From: Bacillota bacterium
GTDB lineage: Bacteria; Bacillota; Clostridia; Christensenellales; Borkfalkiaceae
Direction of reading: 5' to 3'
Length of the DNA stretch: 27,100 nucleotides
NCBI GenBank assembly: GCA_003343805.1
Contig: QAKM01000056.1
Coordinates: 1-27,100, forward strand
Under the pieces are notes generated by a model. It made no database searches and was not told the DNA's origin. It saw only the letters and a program-made list of their open reading frames with translations. A program made the translations under genes and the position numbers. Shown in pieces: positions 9,232 through 16,459 of this stretch (the first letter of the stretch is position 1; each line of letters opens with the position of its first letter).

Positions 9232-9978
9232 TCACACCTGTTTTGGCGCGAAGGTGAGTTCCGCCTGCGTGAGCGTCTCCTCCCCCATCCTCACTTCGGC
9301 GAGGAGCTTCTCCCCCCTGTCCTCGGCAAAGAGCGAAAGTTCGCTCCCCTCCTTCGCCTGTCTGGCATAGGAGATGTGGAAGGTCTTTAACGTGCGGCCC
9401 TCGAGTGCCTGCATGGGCAGGCAGTCCAAAAAGAGATCGGCATAGCGCGTGTTGTTGACGTGGAGGTAGTGATCGCACAGGCTCTGGCGGGCGGTCATGC
9501 GGTAGACCTCGGCGGGCTGCTCCATGCGCGGCACCTTCCAGTTGGGCACCGTGATGCTCTTTTCGGGATTGTAGGGGCAGTTACGGTCAGCCTCCCCCAA
9601 CGCCTCCCCTGTGAGCAGAGAGAAGGAGGCAAGATCGACGAGGCACCAGCGGGATGCCGCCGCCGCGACAGGGGTGCCGTCGCCGCCCAGAACGCGGTAG
9701 TCGCGCTCGAAAAAGACGTGGCGGGGCGGGAGCGGCCAGGTCTCCACGGTCAGCGTCTCGCCAAAGGAGGGCTGACGAAAGATCTCGCCATAGGTATTGA
9801 CGACGAGGAAACCGAAGTTGTGCGGCTTTAAGTCCTCGTAGCCGAAACCGAGCTCGTCCGCGCTGCCCGTCGCAGACTCCTGGATGATCGCGAGCAGGGA
9901 GGACAGGGATAGCTCGTCCTTGAAATCAAAATCGGTGTAGCGCAGCGGGAACCGCTGCCGGTAGCAATAGGCACTCAT
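9232..9978 (-). CDS. acyl-ACP thioesterase
   Basis: Hydrolyses acyl-ACP to release fatty acid, in the cytosol. The 248-residue protein has two hotdog domains. The first starts with YRQRFPLRYTDFDFKDELSL and contains GFGYEDLKPHNFGFLVVNTY. The second holds DHYLHVNNTRYADLFLDCLP (Asp169, His173, Asn175), the HVNN element shared with plant FatA/FatB thioesterases. The reading frame stays open far upstream, but MSAYCYRQ is where family similarity begins. This ATG has no ribosome binding site; instead a TATAAT box ends 6 nt before it, so the mRNA is predicted to be leaderless. Likely role: setting chain length or recycling acyl chains. Confidence 0.88.
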   Translation of the reverse strand: MSAYCYRQRFPLRYTDFDFKDELSLSSLLAIIQESATGSADELGFGYEDLKPHNFGFLVVNTYGEIFRQPSFGETLTVETWPLPPRHVFFERDYRVLGGDGTPVAAAASRWCLVDLASFSLLTGEALGEADRNCPYNPEKSITVPNWKVPRMEQPAEVYRMTARQSLCDHYLHVNNTRYADLFLDCLPMQALEGRTLKTFHISYARQAKEGSELSLFAEDRGEKLLAEVRMGEETLTQAELTFAPKQV

Positions 9979-9984
9979 GCGTTT

Positions 9985-10013
9985 ATTATAGCACTTCGGC
10001 CGCGAAGCGTCAA
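9985..10013 (-). promoter_or_regulatory. sigma-A promoter placing transcription start at the thioesterase ATG (leaderless)
   Basis: On the minus strand: -35 TTGACG (10008-10013), 17-bp spacer, -10 TATAAT (9985-9990), then six bases and the ATG at 9978. The spacer contains a CTTCG/CGAAG mini-hairpin (9994-9998 with 10003-10007). Confidence 0.75.
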
Positions 10014-10049
10014 TCTTTTGCGGGGAAGAGGCGCACTTTTCCCCTCCCC

Positions 10050-10748
10050 TCACGTCGCGGAGGAGAGATAGGTGAGTGCGCCCGCGAGGATGGCGGAGGC
10101 GAGCTTTTCGCGGTACTCGTGCGTGACGAGCAGCTCCTCGTCCGCGGGATTGGACAAAAAGCCGCACTCCACGATGGCGGAGGGACAGTCGCAGCAGTTG
10201 AGGATGAAGTAATCGCCCGCGACGGGAGAGGTCTTTTTGACGCACTCGGGCATTGCATTGAGCGCCGACTGAAGGGCGCAGGCGAGCTCCTTGGAGGAAG
10301 AAAGCCCGAGGCGGTAAAACGCCTGTGCGCCCCGCCGCGCCGAGGAGGAAAAGGCGTTCATGTGGATGGAGAGGACGAGCACGGGCGAAGCCTTTTGGAT
10401 GATCTCGGCCCGCTTTGCCATGTCGCGCTTCTTGTGTCCCGGCGCGGTGGTGCCGTAGAGGCCCGCTTCGCTCCGCCGCGTGAGCACCGTCTCGAAGCCC
10501 GCTCCCTCGAACTTCTCCTGCAGGATGCGCACGACGGCGAGGTTGAGATCGCTCTCCCTGACGCCCGTGAGCGCACCCGTGACACCCGCGTCGATGCCGC
10601 CGTGGCCCGCATCGAGGACGACGACGGGACGGCTCGCCCCCGATGCCGTGCGGCTGAGCGCAAAGAAGCAGGTGCCGAAGGCAAACAGCACCAGAAGGAC
10701 GACCCCGAGCGCGGAGAGCGCCACGCGATGACGGTAGAAGAACCTCAT
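10050..10748 (-). CDS. cwlD: N-acetylmuramoyl-L-alanine amidase, CwlD-like
   Basis: A zinc amidase (Amidase_3 fold) of 232 residues, the size of CwlD, which prepares muramic-delta-lactam in spore cortex. An N-terminal hydrophobic helix (about 9-30) serves as signal or anchor. Zinc ligands are visible as His in LDAGHGGIDAG, Glu in RESDLN and His in LSIHMNAF; the catalytic Glu is in VECGFLSNP. The GHKKRDMAKRAEII segment and the FLSNPADEELL ending match the CwlD layout better than the vegetative CwlC/LytC types. A sigma-E-like promoter ends 6 nt before the ATG, which has no ribosome binding site. The cwlD assignment rests on length and motif order; a general amidase is the alternative. Confidence 0.8.
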   Translation of the reverse strand: MRFFYRHRVALSALGVVLLVLFAFGTCFFALSRTASGASRPVVVLDAGHGGIDAGVTGALTGVRESDLNLAVVRILQEKFEGAGFETVLTRRSEAGLYGTTAPGHKKRDMAKRAEIIQKASPVLVLSIHMNAFSSSARRGAQAFYRLGLSSSKELACALQSALNAMPECVKKTSPVAGDYFILNCCDCPSAIVECGFLSNPADEELLVTHEYREKLASAILAGALTYLSSAT

Positions 10749-10754
10749 ACCGCT

Positions 10755-10783
10755 ATTGTATGGGGGAACGCGGAAAGATATGC
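10755..10783 (-). promoter_or_regulatory. candidate sigma-E-type promoter for the CwlD-like gene
   Basis: On the minus strand: GCATATC (10777-10783), 14-bp spacer, CATACAAT (10755-10762). The -10 matches the sporulation sigma-E CATACA-T form and the -35 matches its ATA-type element. It ends six bases before the ATG, predicting a leaderless transcript. Confidence 0.5.
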
Positions 10784-10813
10784 GGGAGGAAAAGTGCGGC
10801 GTCCGATGTACGG

Positions 10814-10849
10814 GCCGCCCCGCCGCGGCAAAAGCCGCGGCGGGGCGGC
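10814..10849. terminator. perfect 16-bp GC hairpin
   Basis: Arms 10814-10829 and 10834-10849 are perfectly complementary and entirely G/C, with a 4-nt loop. In the direction of the exporter transcript it is the second of two hairpins and has no U-run after it. It is probably part of a composite 3' end for the ABC exporter operon. Confidence 0.55.
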
Positions 10850-10856
10850 AAGAAAC

Positions 10857-10886
10857 GGGCGCCCGCGGCTTCTGCCGCGGGCGCCC
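10857..10886 (-). terminator. perfect 13-bp GC hairpin behind the ABC permease
   Basis: Arms 10857-10869 and 10874-10886 are perfectly complementary, with a 4-nt loop, 15 bp after the permease stop. In the gene direction it is followed by a short GUUUCUU tract. It is the likely first terminator of the exporter operon. Confidence 0.6.
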
Positions 10887-10900
10887 CGCACGATGCGTTG

Positions 10901-12922
10901 TTATTCGTTCGCCTTCAGGCTCTCGTTCATGTCGATGCCAACGATCTTGCGCCGCAAAATGAGCGTGACGAGCGCCGTGAAGAGGAGCACGATGACCGCC
11001 GCCACCGGCCAGACGAACCAGGAGACGCCCGCAAGCGAGCCGATGTTGATGACCTTGAAGAGGATGATGATGAGGAAGATGCCCATCGGGAAGCCGAAGA
11101 GGATGCCCACGATCGTGTTGATGTACACCTCGCGGTAGATATAGCCCGCCACCTCGCGGTCATAATAGCCCAGCACCATGAGCGTTGCGATCTCGCGGTT
11201 GCGTTCGCTGATGTTGATGTTGGTGAGCGTATAGATGACCACCATCGTCAGAAGCCCCGCAAAGATGACGATGACCGCCGCAAGGCCGATGAGCGCCGCC
11301 GAACCGAATCCCTCATGGAAGAGGCACAGATCGAGGAGCGCCAGCCCCGCAAGGGCGATGCCCATCGAGCACGCCACCGAGATGACCGTCATGGAAAAGC
11401 GGTAATGATAGCGCAGGACATTGCGCATCGTCGATTTGTATTTGAAGGAGAGGCGGTTCCAGAGGATGGGGATGCGCTCCAGGAACACCTTTCTGCCCGC
11501 CTTGGGCGGCTTGGCGCGCAGCAGATCCGCCGGCTTTTCGCGCACCATCCTTCCGCCGGCGATGAGCGTCGCCGTGAGCGTCGCGATGACGATGCAGGAG
11601 AAGGTGATGAGGAAATAGAGCGAGGTCGCCACGCTCGTCATGGGCGGCATCACATAGTTGTAGTTGAACACATAGTAGACGAACGCCGTCAGGCCCACGC
11701 CCACGAAGTAGGCGCCCGTACCGCCGATGCCTGTGCCGATCGCCGCGAACAGGAGGTATTTGAAGAGGATGGCAAAGCCCCCGTAGCCGAGCGTCCGCAG
11801 GCACGCGATCTGCGGCCGCTCCTCCTCCATGAGTCGGGTCATGTTGGAGAGCACAACGAGCGCCGTCACGAAGATGAACGCCACCATGAGGACGGCGCTG
11901 ATGGCCGTCACCTTGCCCGCGTAGGAGTGCAGCGAGTTGATCGAAAAATTCTCCTTGAGGGAGATGAACTCGATGTCGTCGCCGAGGAGATCGTAGAGCG
12001 CCTCCTTCTCCGCTTCGACGAGTTCCTCATAGCCTCCCCCGTACGGCTCGAAGAGGCCGCGCTCGGGAAAGGCGATGTAAAGATCGCCGAGCGGTACGAG
12101 CTTTTCGTCATAGTCCATGCCGGCGAGCGAGAGCATGAGCTTGATGACGTTCTCCTCAAAGCCCTGCCCTTCCAGCACCTCGCCGAAGGTGGGCACGATG
12201 TCATAGGAAAAGTAGAGCGCCGTCGAGATGGTGTTGAGCGAGGAGAGCGCGTTGGCGACGTCGGGGATCTCCGCTCCCTCCTCCTGGATGTAGCTGGGTT
12301 CGCCCTCCACGCCGAAGATGATGGGGCTTAAAAGCGTTCCCGCGGACGTCACCTCCACCGAGCCGACGTAGCCGAGGAAGGTCTCCGTCAGCCCCGTGAT
12401 CGCGCTGCCGCCCTGTTCGGCGAGCTGCTCCATAATGTCCTTGAAGTCGAGCGTGAAGGAAGTCCCCTCCTCCACCGTCTGCAGCGTCTTGCTCGATTCG
12501 ACGTGCAGCGAGAGAAATTCGCTCTCTTTGTCAAGCGCGGAGAAGTCCTTGCCCGAGCGCGCCCACGGCACGTTGACGGTGGGGATCTCCTCCAGAAAGT
12601 AGAGGCGCACCGTGCGCTCGCTGCCGCCGATCGAAACGGTGACGTCGAGCGAGTTGCCCGTATTGACGTTCTCTTTTCCGTAGCGGGCGCGGACAGCGGC
12701 GATCTGTTCCTCCGTAAAGCCCGTCTGCGCCGTGCTCTTGACGATGAGATCGGAGATGTTCTGATCGCGGTAAGATTCCGCAAGGGAGCGCTCGATGACC
12801 TCGCCCGAAGAGCCCACGCCCGAGATGAGCCCCACACTGACCACCACGATGAAGATGATGGATAAAAAGCGCATCAGATGCTTTTGGAACATCCGGATGA
12901 GCGTCTTTAAATACGTCCTCAT
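10901..12922 (-). CDS. ABC transporter permease with two FtsX domains
   Basis: Membrane subunit of a type VII (MacB/FtsX-like) ABC system. The protein has 673 residues. One helix near 17-36 is followed by a large extracytoplasmic domain (about 37-335, MacB periplasmic-core-like). Then come three helices (about 337-456), a cytoplasmic linker, a fifth helix near 508-531 and a final FtsX domain of three helices (about 541-657). Both cytoplasmic coupling segments are visible: EEERPQIACLRTLGY and SERNREIATLMVLGYYD. Only 1 bp separates it from the ATPase gene. Possible roles are antimicrobial peptide export or resistance, lipoprotein handling or mechanotransmission; the substrate cannot be told from sequence. 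Confidence 0.9.
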   Translation of the reverse strand: MRTYLKTLIRMFQKHLMRFLSIIFIVVVSVGLISGVGSSGEVIERSLAESYRDQNISDLIVKSTAQTGFTEEQIAAVRARYGKENVNTGNSLDVTVSIGGSERTVRLYFLEEIPTVNVPWARSGKDFSALDKESEFLSLHVESSKTLQTVEEGTSFTLDFKDIMEQLAEQGGSAITGLTETFLGYVGSVEVTSAGTLLSPIIFGVEGEPSYIQEEGAEIPDVANALSSLNTISTALYFSYDIVPTFGEVLEGQGFEENVIKLMLSLAGMDYDEKLVPLGDLYIAFPERGLFEPYGGGYEELVEAEKEALYDLLGDDIEFISLKENFSINSLHSYAGKVTAISAVLMVAFIFVTALVVLSNMTRLMEEERPQIACLRTLGYGGFAILFKYLLFAAIGTGIGGTGAYFVGVGLTAFVYYVFNYNYVMPPMTSVATSLYFLITFSCIVIATLTATLIAGGRMVREKPADLLRAKPPKAGRKVFLERIPILWNRLSFKYKSTMRNVLRYHYRFSMTVISVACSMGIALAGLALLDLCLFHEGFGSAALIGLAAVIVIFAGLLTMVVIYTLTNINISERNREIATLMVLGYYDREVAGYIYREVYINTIVGILFGFPMGIFLIIILFKVINIGSLAGVSWFVWPVAAVIVLLFTALVTLILRRKIVGIDMNESLKANE

Positions 12923-12923
12923 A

Positions 12924-13625
12924 TCACCACTCGATCTCCTCGACGGACGTGGGATGTGCGTTCACATCGATGTGCTCGATGCGGCCGCTCTTGATGTAGA
13001 TGACGCGGTCGGCCATCTCCTTGAGCGCCGCGTTGTGCGTGACGACCACGACGAGCTTTCTCCGCTCGCGGGCGACGTCGTAGAGCACCTTTAAAATGCG
13101 TTTGCCCGTCATATAGTCGAGCGCGCCCGTCGGCTCGTCGCAGAGGAGCAGACGGGGATTTTTGGCGATGGCGCGCGCGATGGAGACGCGCTGCTGCTCG
13201 CCGCCCGAGAGCTGGGCGGGGAAGTTGTTCATGCGCTCCCCGAGCCCCACTTCCCGGAGCGTTTCGGCGGGATCGAGATGATCCCTGCAGATCTCCACGG
13301 CGATCTCGACGTTTTCGAGCGCGGTCAGATTGGGCATGAGGTTGTAGAACTGAAAGACAAAGCCCACGTCCTCGCGGCGGTAGCGGCAGAGGCCCTTCTT
13401 GTCGAGCCCGGTGACTTCGCGGTCGCCGAGGACGATTTTGCCCTCCGTGGCGTCGTCCATGCCGCCGAGGAGGTTCAAAAGCGTCGTCTTGCCCGCGCCG
13501 GAACTGCCCAGAACGACGACAAATTCGCCGTCGTTGAGGGAAAACGTGACATCCTTTAACGCCTGCACATCGACCGAACCGGAATGATAGGTCTTGCCGA
13601 CCCCATCCAGCGTGAGAAAACTCAT
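12924..13625 (-). CDS. ABC transporter ATP-binding protein (MacB/LolD-like)
   Basis: Cytoplasmic ATPase partner of the adjacent FtsX-type permease. The protein has 233 residues. The Walker A motif is GSSGAGKTT (residues 40-48), the Q-loop Gln is at about 92, the signature is LSGGEQQR (139-146), Walker B is [12 protein letters not shown] with Asp163-Glu164, and the H-loop His is at 197 in VTHN. The DEPTGALD form is typical of the LolD/MacB/FtsE group. The start at [10 protein letters not shown] has a full AGGAGG eight bases upstream. The frame stays open for 24 more codons upstream, but these have no family similarity. Confidence 0.94.
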   Translation of the reverse strand: MSFLTLDGVGKTYHSGSVDVQALKDVTFSLNDGEFVVVLGSSGAGKTTLLNLLGGMDDATEGKIVLGDREVTGLDKKGLCRYRREDVGFVFQFYNLMPNLTALENVEIAVEICRDHLDPAETLREVGLGERMNNFPAQLSGGEQQRVSIARAIAKNPRLLLCDEPTGALDYMTGKRILKVLYDVARERRKLVVVVTHNAALKEMADRVIYIKSGRIEHIDVNAHPTSVEEIEW

Positions 13626-13705
13626 AACGCGGACCTCCTGCGGGCCGCCCTTGCGCCCGCAACCATCGCTTCGGGCGGCGTTCCCGCACGCCCGCATCCT
13701 TTCAT

Positions 13706-13733
13706 TTTATATTATACCACGGGAGTATATCAA
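13706..13733 (-). promoter_or_regulatory. promoter for the ABC exporter pair
   Basis: Two overlapping readings on the minus strand: TTGATA (13728-13733), 16 bp, TATAAA (13706-13711); or an extended -10 TGGTATAAT with TATAAT at 13711-13716. The leader to the ATPase ATG is roughly 75-85 nt, GC-rich and able to form stems such as GCGGGC/GCCCGC. Confidence 0.6.
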
Positions 13734-13761
13734 ATGCGTTGAATTATTGTGAAAGAATTGT

Positions 13762-13792
13762 GAAAATCCCCGCGGAACACATCCGCGGGGAT
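13762..13792 (-). terminator. Rho-independent terminator after the DUF1858 gene
   Basis: A perfect 10-bp stem (13783-13792 with 13766-13775) and 7-nt loop are followed, in the gene direction, by UUUUCAC. It lies about 20 bp after the DUF1858 stop codon. Confidence 0.8.
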
Positions 13793-13813
13793 CCCCCTCC
13801 CTCCTCGGGAGAT

Positions 13814-14011
13814 TCAGTTGATGCCTTCGTTGAGCTTTGCAAGAAGGGCGTCGAGATCCTCACCGTGAACGGCGACGGCCTCGGCGACCGTCTCCCCGTG
13901 CGCCAACGCACAGCCGAAGCAGTGCATCCCCGCCGAAAGCAGGATCTCGGGGGCATCGGGATTGAGCTCGAGCACTTCGGAAATGAGCGTATCCGCCGTG
14001 ATTTTCGCCAT
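13814..14011 (-). CDS. DUF1858 small CxxC protein
   Basis: A 65-residue protein matching the DUF1858 pattern: MAKITADTLISEVLELNP, then the signature GMHCFGCALAHGET with a CxxC pair, then a short helix. Family members are small soluble proteins, often domain partners of hybrid-cluster or redox proteins, in which the two cysteines are thought to form a redox-active or metal-binding pair; the exact role is unknown. AAAGGAG lies seven bases before the ATG. The gene has its own promoter and terminator, so it is a single-gene transcript. Confidence 0.88.
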   Translation of the reverse strand: MAKITADTLISEVLELNPDAPEILLSAGMHCFGCALAHGETVAEAVAVHGEDLDALLAKLNEGIN

Positions 14012-14041
14012 GATCGTACTCCTTTGATTTCTTGTATGTTT

Positions 14042-14070
14042 ATTATACCACAGGAGCCGCGGTTTTACAA
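14042..14070 (-). promoter_or_regulatory. sigma-A promoter for the DUF1858 gene
   Basis: On the minus strand: -35 TTGTAA (14065-14070), 17-bp spacer ending in TGG, -10 TATAAT (14042-14047). This is an extended -10 form, with a leader of about 25 nt. The promoter lies in the gap just after the spoVAC stop. Confidence 0.75.
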
Positions 14071-14091
14071 CTCATTTTTGCGATTTTTCGC

Positions 14092-14547
14092 TCAAAGGCT
14101 CAACAGGTAATAAACAAGCCCCACTGCGGCGCCCGCCGAGACCCCGAACACCAGGATGGGCCCCGCGACGAGGAACATCTTGGCCGCCATGCCGTAGACG
14201 TAGCCCTCCGTCTTGAACTCGATGGCGGGAGAAGCGACGGAATTGGCAAAGCCCGTGATGGGAACGATGCTCCCCGCGCCCGCCTGTTTCCCGATGCGGT
14301 CGTACACGCCGAGGCCCGTTAGAAGCGTCCCCAGAAAGATGAGGAGGACGGAGACCGTTCCCGCAAGCACATCGCCCGTAAGCCCCGCGATCTCGAGGAG
14401 AAAGCGGAAGAACTGCCCGATGCAGCAGATGAAGCCGCCCACGAGGAACGCCCTGCCGCACGTTGCAAAGTGCTTGGTGGGCGGAGCGAAGGAATTGACG
14501 TACTTCAGATAGTTCCGGTTGCGCCGTGCGATCTCCTTCTCCGTCAT
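14092..14547 (-). CDS. spoVAC: stage V sporulation protein AC
   Basis: SpoVA proteins form the inner-membrane channel that moves Ca-dipicolinate into the forespore and out at germination; SpoVAC can act as a mechanosensitive channel. The protein has 151 residues, the usual size. Family stretches are RAFLVGGFICCIGQ, GSIVPITGFANSVASPAIEF and GYVYGMAAKMFLVAGPILVFG, forming about four hydrophobic segments. The partners spoVAD and spoVAE are not adjacent: DUF1858 lies downstream and a phage-derived cassette upstream. Its ATG overlaps the stop of a possible 48-codon ORF. It is strong evidence for an endospore-forming ancestry. Confidence 0.93.
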   Translation of the reverse strand: MTEKEIARRNRNYLKYVNSFAPPTKHFATCGRAFLVGGFICCIGQFFRFLLEIAGLTGDVLAGTVSVLLIFLGTLLTGLGVYDRIGKQAGAGSIVPITGFANSVASPAIEFKTEGYVYGMAAKMFLVAGPILVFGVSAGAAVGLVYYLLSL

Positions 14548-14690
14548 CGCCTCTCCCCGGGGAGCGCCGTGCGCCCCTCCTCCCGCCCGAAGGCGGGGAT
14601 GCAGCTCTCCCGCTCCTCCCGTGTCCTGCCGGGAACTTGCTCTTTTCTTGCCTTCATACCCCTAATTTGGGACAGTTTGCGCTCCTTCAT
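14544..14690 (-). CDS. possible small basic ORF coupled to spoVAC
   Basis: A 48-codon ORF starting MKERKLSQIRGMKARK and ending in TGA that overlaps the spoVAC ATG (ATGA). It is in the same frame as the phage-cassette gene ending at 14715, separated from it by that gene's stop codon and nine codons. The product would be Arg/Glu-rich and hydrophilic. No good ribosome binding site precedes the first ATG; GGGG precedes an internal ATG. It may be a leader peptide, a decayed fragment or chance. No family is recognised. Confidence 0.25.
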   Translation of the reverse strand: MKERKLSQIRGMKARKEQVPGRTREERESCIPAFGREEGRTALPGERR

Positions 14691-14693
14691 ACC
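14651..14693. repeat. two CCTTCATACC direct repeats 33 bp apart
   Basis: CCTTCATACC occurs at 14651-14660 and 14684-14693, exactly 33 bp apart, about three helical turns. Both lie in the 167-bp gap upstream of spoVAC. On the minus strand each reads GGTATGAAGG and supplies an in-frame ATG of the small ORF. They could be a protein-binding pair or a small internal duplication. Confidence 0.35.
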
Positions 14694-14714
14694 TGCCGGC
14701 GCAAAATCCTGCCG

Positions 14715-15206
14715 TCAGATGTAGGATGCGAGCAGATCGTAGAGCGTTGCGTAGTACTCCCCGAGATAGCTCCGCGCGAGCGTGTCCATCGCATAAGCCT
14801 CGAGGCGCGCTTCGGCATCCGAGGTGATCTCCATGTAGTAGGAACGCACGACGAGGAAGCGCTGCGACGCCGAGAGGTTGTAGTTGGGGTTCTCGGGATA
14901 GCGGTACGGCCCGTCCTCGTTGCCGTCGCCCGCGTCGAGGTCGTAGGCGATCTGATAGAGAAGATCGTCCTTGACCGCCGCCACTTTGGCGGCAGCCTCC
15001 TCGTCGATGGCCTCCGCGCGGTCGTCGTAGTAGCTCGAGCGCGCCGTGCCGTTCGTGAGCAGCCGGCGGAAGATCTCCCCCTTCTGCTCCTCCGCTTCGG
15101 CGAGGATGTCGTTCTTCTCCGTCTGGGCGGCGCGTACCATCGCCATCTGCACCGCGTTGAGGTCGGCAAACTGCTCGTCCGTCAGATCGATGATGTCGAT
15201 GATCAT
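14715..15206 (-). CDS. uncharacterised helical protein, last gene of the phage cassette
   Basis: A 163-residue acidic protein starting MIIDIIDLTDEQFADLNAVQ. It is largely helical, with a charged middle and a Tyr/Pro-rich stretch (GPYRYPENPNYNL) near two thirds of the length, ending in a helix rich in Tyr and Leu. No signal peptide or membrane segment is seen. Its ATG overlaps the gp10-like stop (ATGA), so it is made with the virion genes. In P22-type phages this slot holds tail-needle or ejection proteins, but there is no visible similarity to those. The family is not recognised. Confidence 0.75.
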   Translation of the reverse strand: MIIDIIDLTDEQFADLNAVQMAMVRAAQTEKNDILAEAEEQKGEIFRRLLTNGTARSSYYDDRAEAIDEEAAAKVAAVKDDLLYQIAYDLDAGDGNEDGPYRYPENPNYNLSASQRFLVVRSYYMEITSDAEARLEAYAMDTLARSYLGEYYATLYDLLASYI

Positions 15207-16459
15207 GGCCTCCCCTCCCGCAGGCTCAGAAGAATGCCCGCGATCTTCGCCCCGGCGCTGTCAGAGCGCAGCTTCAGCGAAAAACTGCTGCCGCGGAGCG
15301 GGGGCGAAAAGCGCAGTTCCTCCCCGGCTCGCCCGCGGACAAAGCGGGGAAGCCCCCGCTGCGGACGGGCCTCGATGCGGAAGTTCCCCTCTCCCTCCAC
15401 CCGGACGGCGTCCAGATAGCGCGCCTCCGAGAGGCCGAAGTCGGAGAGCGGAAGTTCCAGAACGGCCGCGCGCTCCCCCGCCGCTCCGCGGTCGAGGGCG
15501 TACCGTCTGCCGCCCTGCAGGAAGCAAAGTTCCTGTCCGCCCGCAAGGCTCTCGGCCTCCAGCCGCAGGAAGTACGCGCGTTCCTCTCCGAGGAAGAGGA
15601 GGCACTTTTCGCCCGAAACGAGGGTGACGGCGGCGAAATATTCCTCCCCCACGGCAGCCGAAAGCACACCCGCTGCAAAGTCGATGCGCTCCGCGCCGCA
15701 CCCCTCGGCGGGAGAGACCGCACTCCCCTTGAGCGAGAAGAACCCTTCCTCCGTGCAGAAGAGGACGCGGCTCCCGCAGGCGGCGACGGAGGAAGGGATG
15801 AGCTTCCCGCAGGCATAGGGGATCTCCTCTGCCTCAAAGTCGAGGAAGTCGCCGGGCGCCGCAAGCGCCGTGATGCCGCGCTCGCGGAAGAGCAGCAGCC
15901 TGCCGCGGTACGGGACGAGCGTTCCGATGTTCCCGCCCGCCGAGGGAAGGACGATGCTTCCCGCCCCGTCCGCCCTCCTCTCCCAATCGGAGGGAGCAAG
16001 CGGCGCGGAATAGGAGAGCGTCTCCCCCGACGCGACGAACAGCCGCTCCCCGAAGAAGGCCGCAGCCACGCCGCCGGGAGCGCCCAGGATCTTCTCCGCG
16101 CCCTCCGCCCCGAGCACATACAGCCCGGAGGAAGTGAGGGCGTAATATTCCCGTTCCGTCTCCCCCGAAAAGGAGAGCACCGCAAGGGGCGCCGAAGAGA
16201 GCGCAAAGACGTCCTCTCCCCGCTGCAGGGAGGTGTCGATCCGGACAAAGAGCGTGCCGTCCTCCGCCCGGAAGAGCGCCTCTCCCCCGGGGAGCTCCTC
16301 GAGGAGCTTCTTCCCGCCCGCGGCGACGAGAACGTTCCCGTGCTCGGCAAGGCCCAGCCCGAATGCCGCCGTCCGGCCGCTCTTTTCGCGGAAGAGGGAG
16401 GGCTTCACGCGCACGCGCCTGCGGGTGAGAGCGGGAAATACAAGCGACTCTGCCGTCAT
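15203..16459 (-). CDS. beta-rich phage head-closure protein, possibly P22 gp10-like (tail nozzle)
   Basis: A 418-residue protein rich in short beta strands and turns (for example REYYALTSSGLYVLGAEG and YRGRLLLFRERGITALAAPG), consistent with a beta-propeller, as in the P22 gp10 packaged-DNA-stabilising hub (472 residues). The assignment rests on fold impression, size and position directly after the adaptor, not on a clear motif. The start MTAESLVFPALTRRR has GAGGAGG just upstream and overlaps the adaptor stop (ATGA). The frame stays open for 75 more codons upstream, but these overlap the adaptor gene out of frame and are discarded. Confidence 0.7.
   Translation of the reverse strand: MTAESLVFPALTRRRVRVKPSLFREKSGRTAAFGLGLAEHGNVLVAAGGKKLLEELPGGEALFRAEDGTLFVRIDTSLQRGEDVFALSSAPLAVLSFSGETEREYYALTSSGLYVLGAEGAEKILGAPGGVAAAFFGERLFVASGETLSYSAPLAPSDWERRADGAGSIVLPSAGGNIGTLVPYRGRLLLFRERGITALAAPGDFLDFEAEEIPYACGKLIPSSVAACGSRVLFCTEEGFFSLKGSAVSPAEGCGAERIDFAAGVLSAAVGEEYFAAVTLVSGEKCLLFLGEERAYFLRLEAESLAGGQELCFLQGGRRYALDRGAAGERAAVLELPLSDFGLSEARYLDAVRVEGEGNFRIEARPQRGLPRFVRGRAGEELRFSPPLRGSSFSLKLRSDSAGAKIAGILLSLREGRP

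Noticed and set aside
10000..10049. Terminator after the CwlD-like gene (GGGGAA/TTCCCC)
   Set aside because: The stem is short, the loop long and no U-run follows, so it is too weak to call.
9979..10245. 89-codon upstream extension of the thioesterase frame
   Set aside because: It overlaps the CwlD-like gene and the promoter, and family similarity starts at MSAYCYRQ.
13626..13697. 24-codon upstream extension of the ABC ATPase
   Set aside because: Full AGGAGG lies eight bases before the ATG at 13625, and the extra residues do not fit the family.
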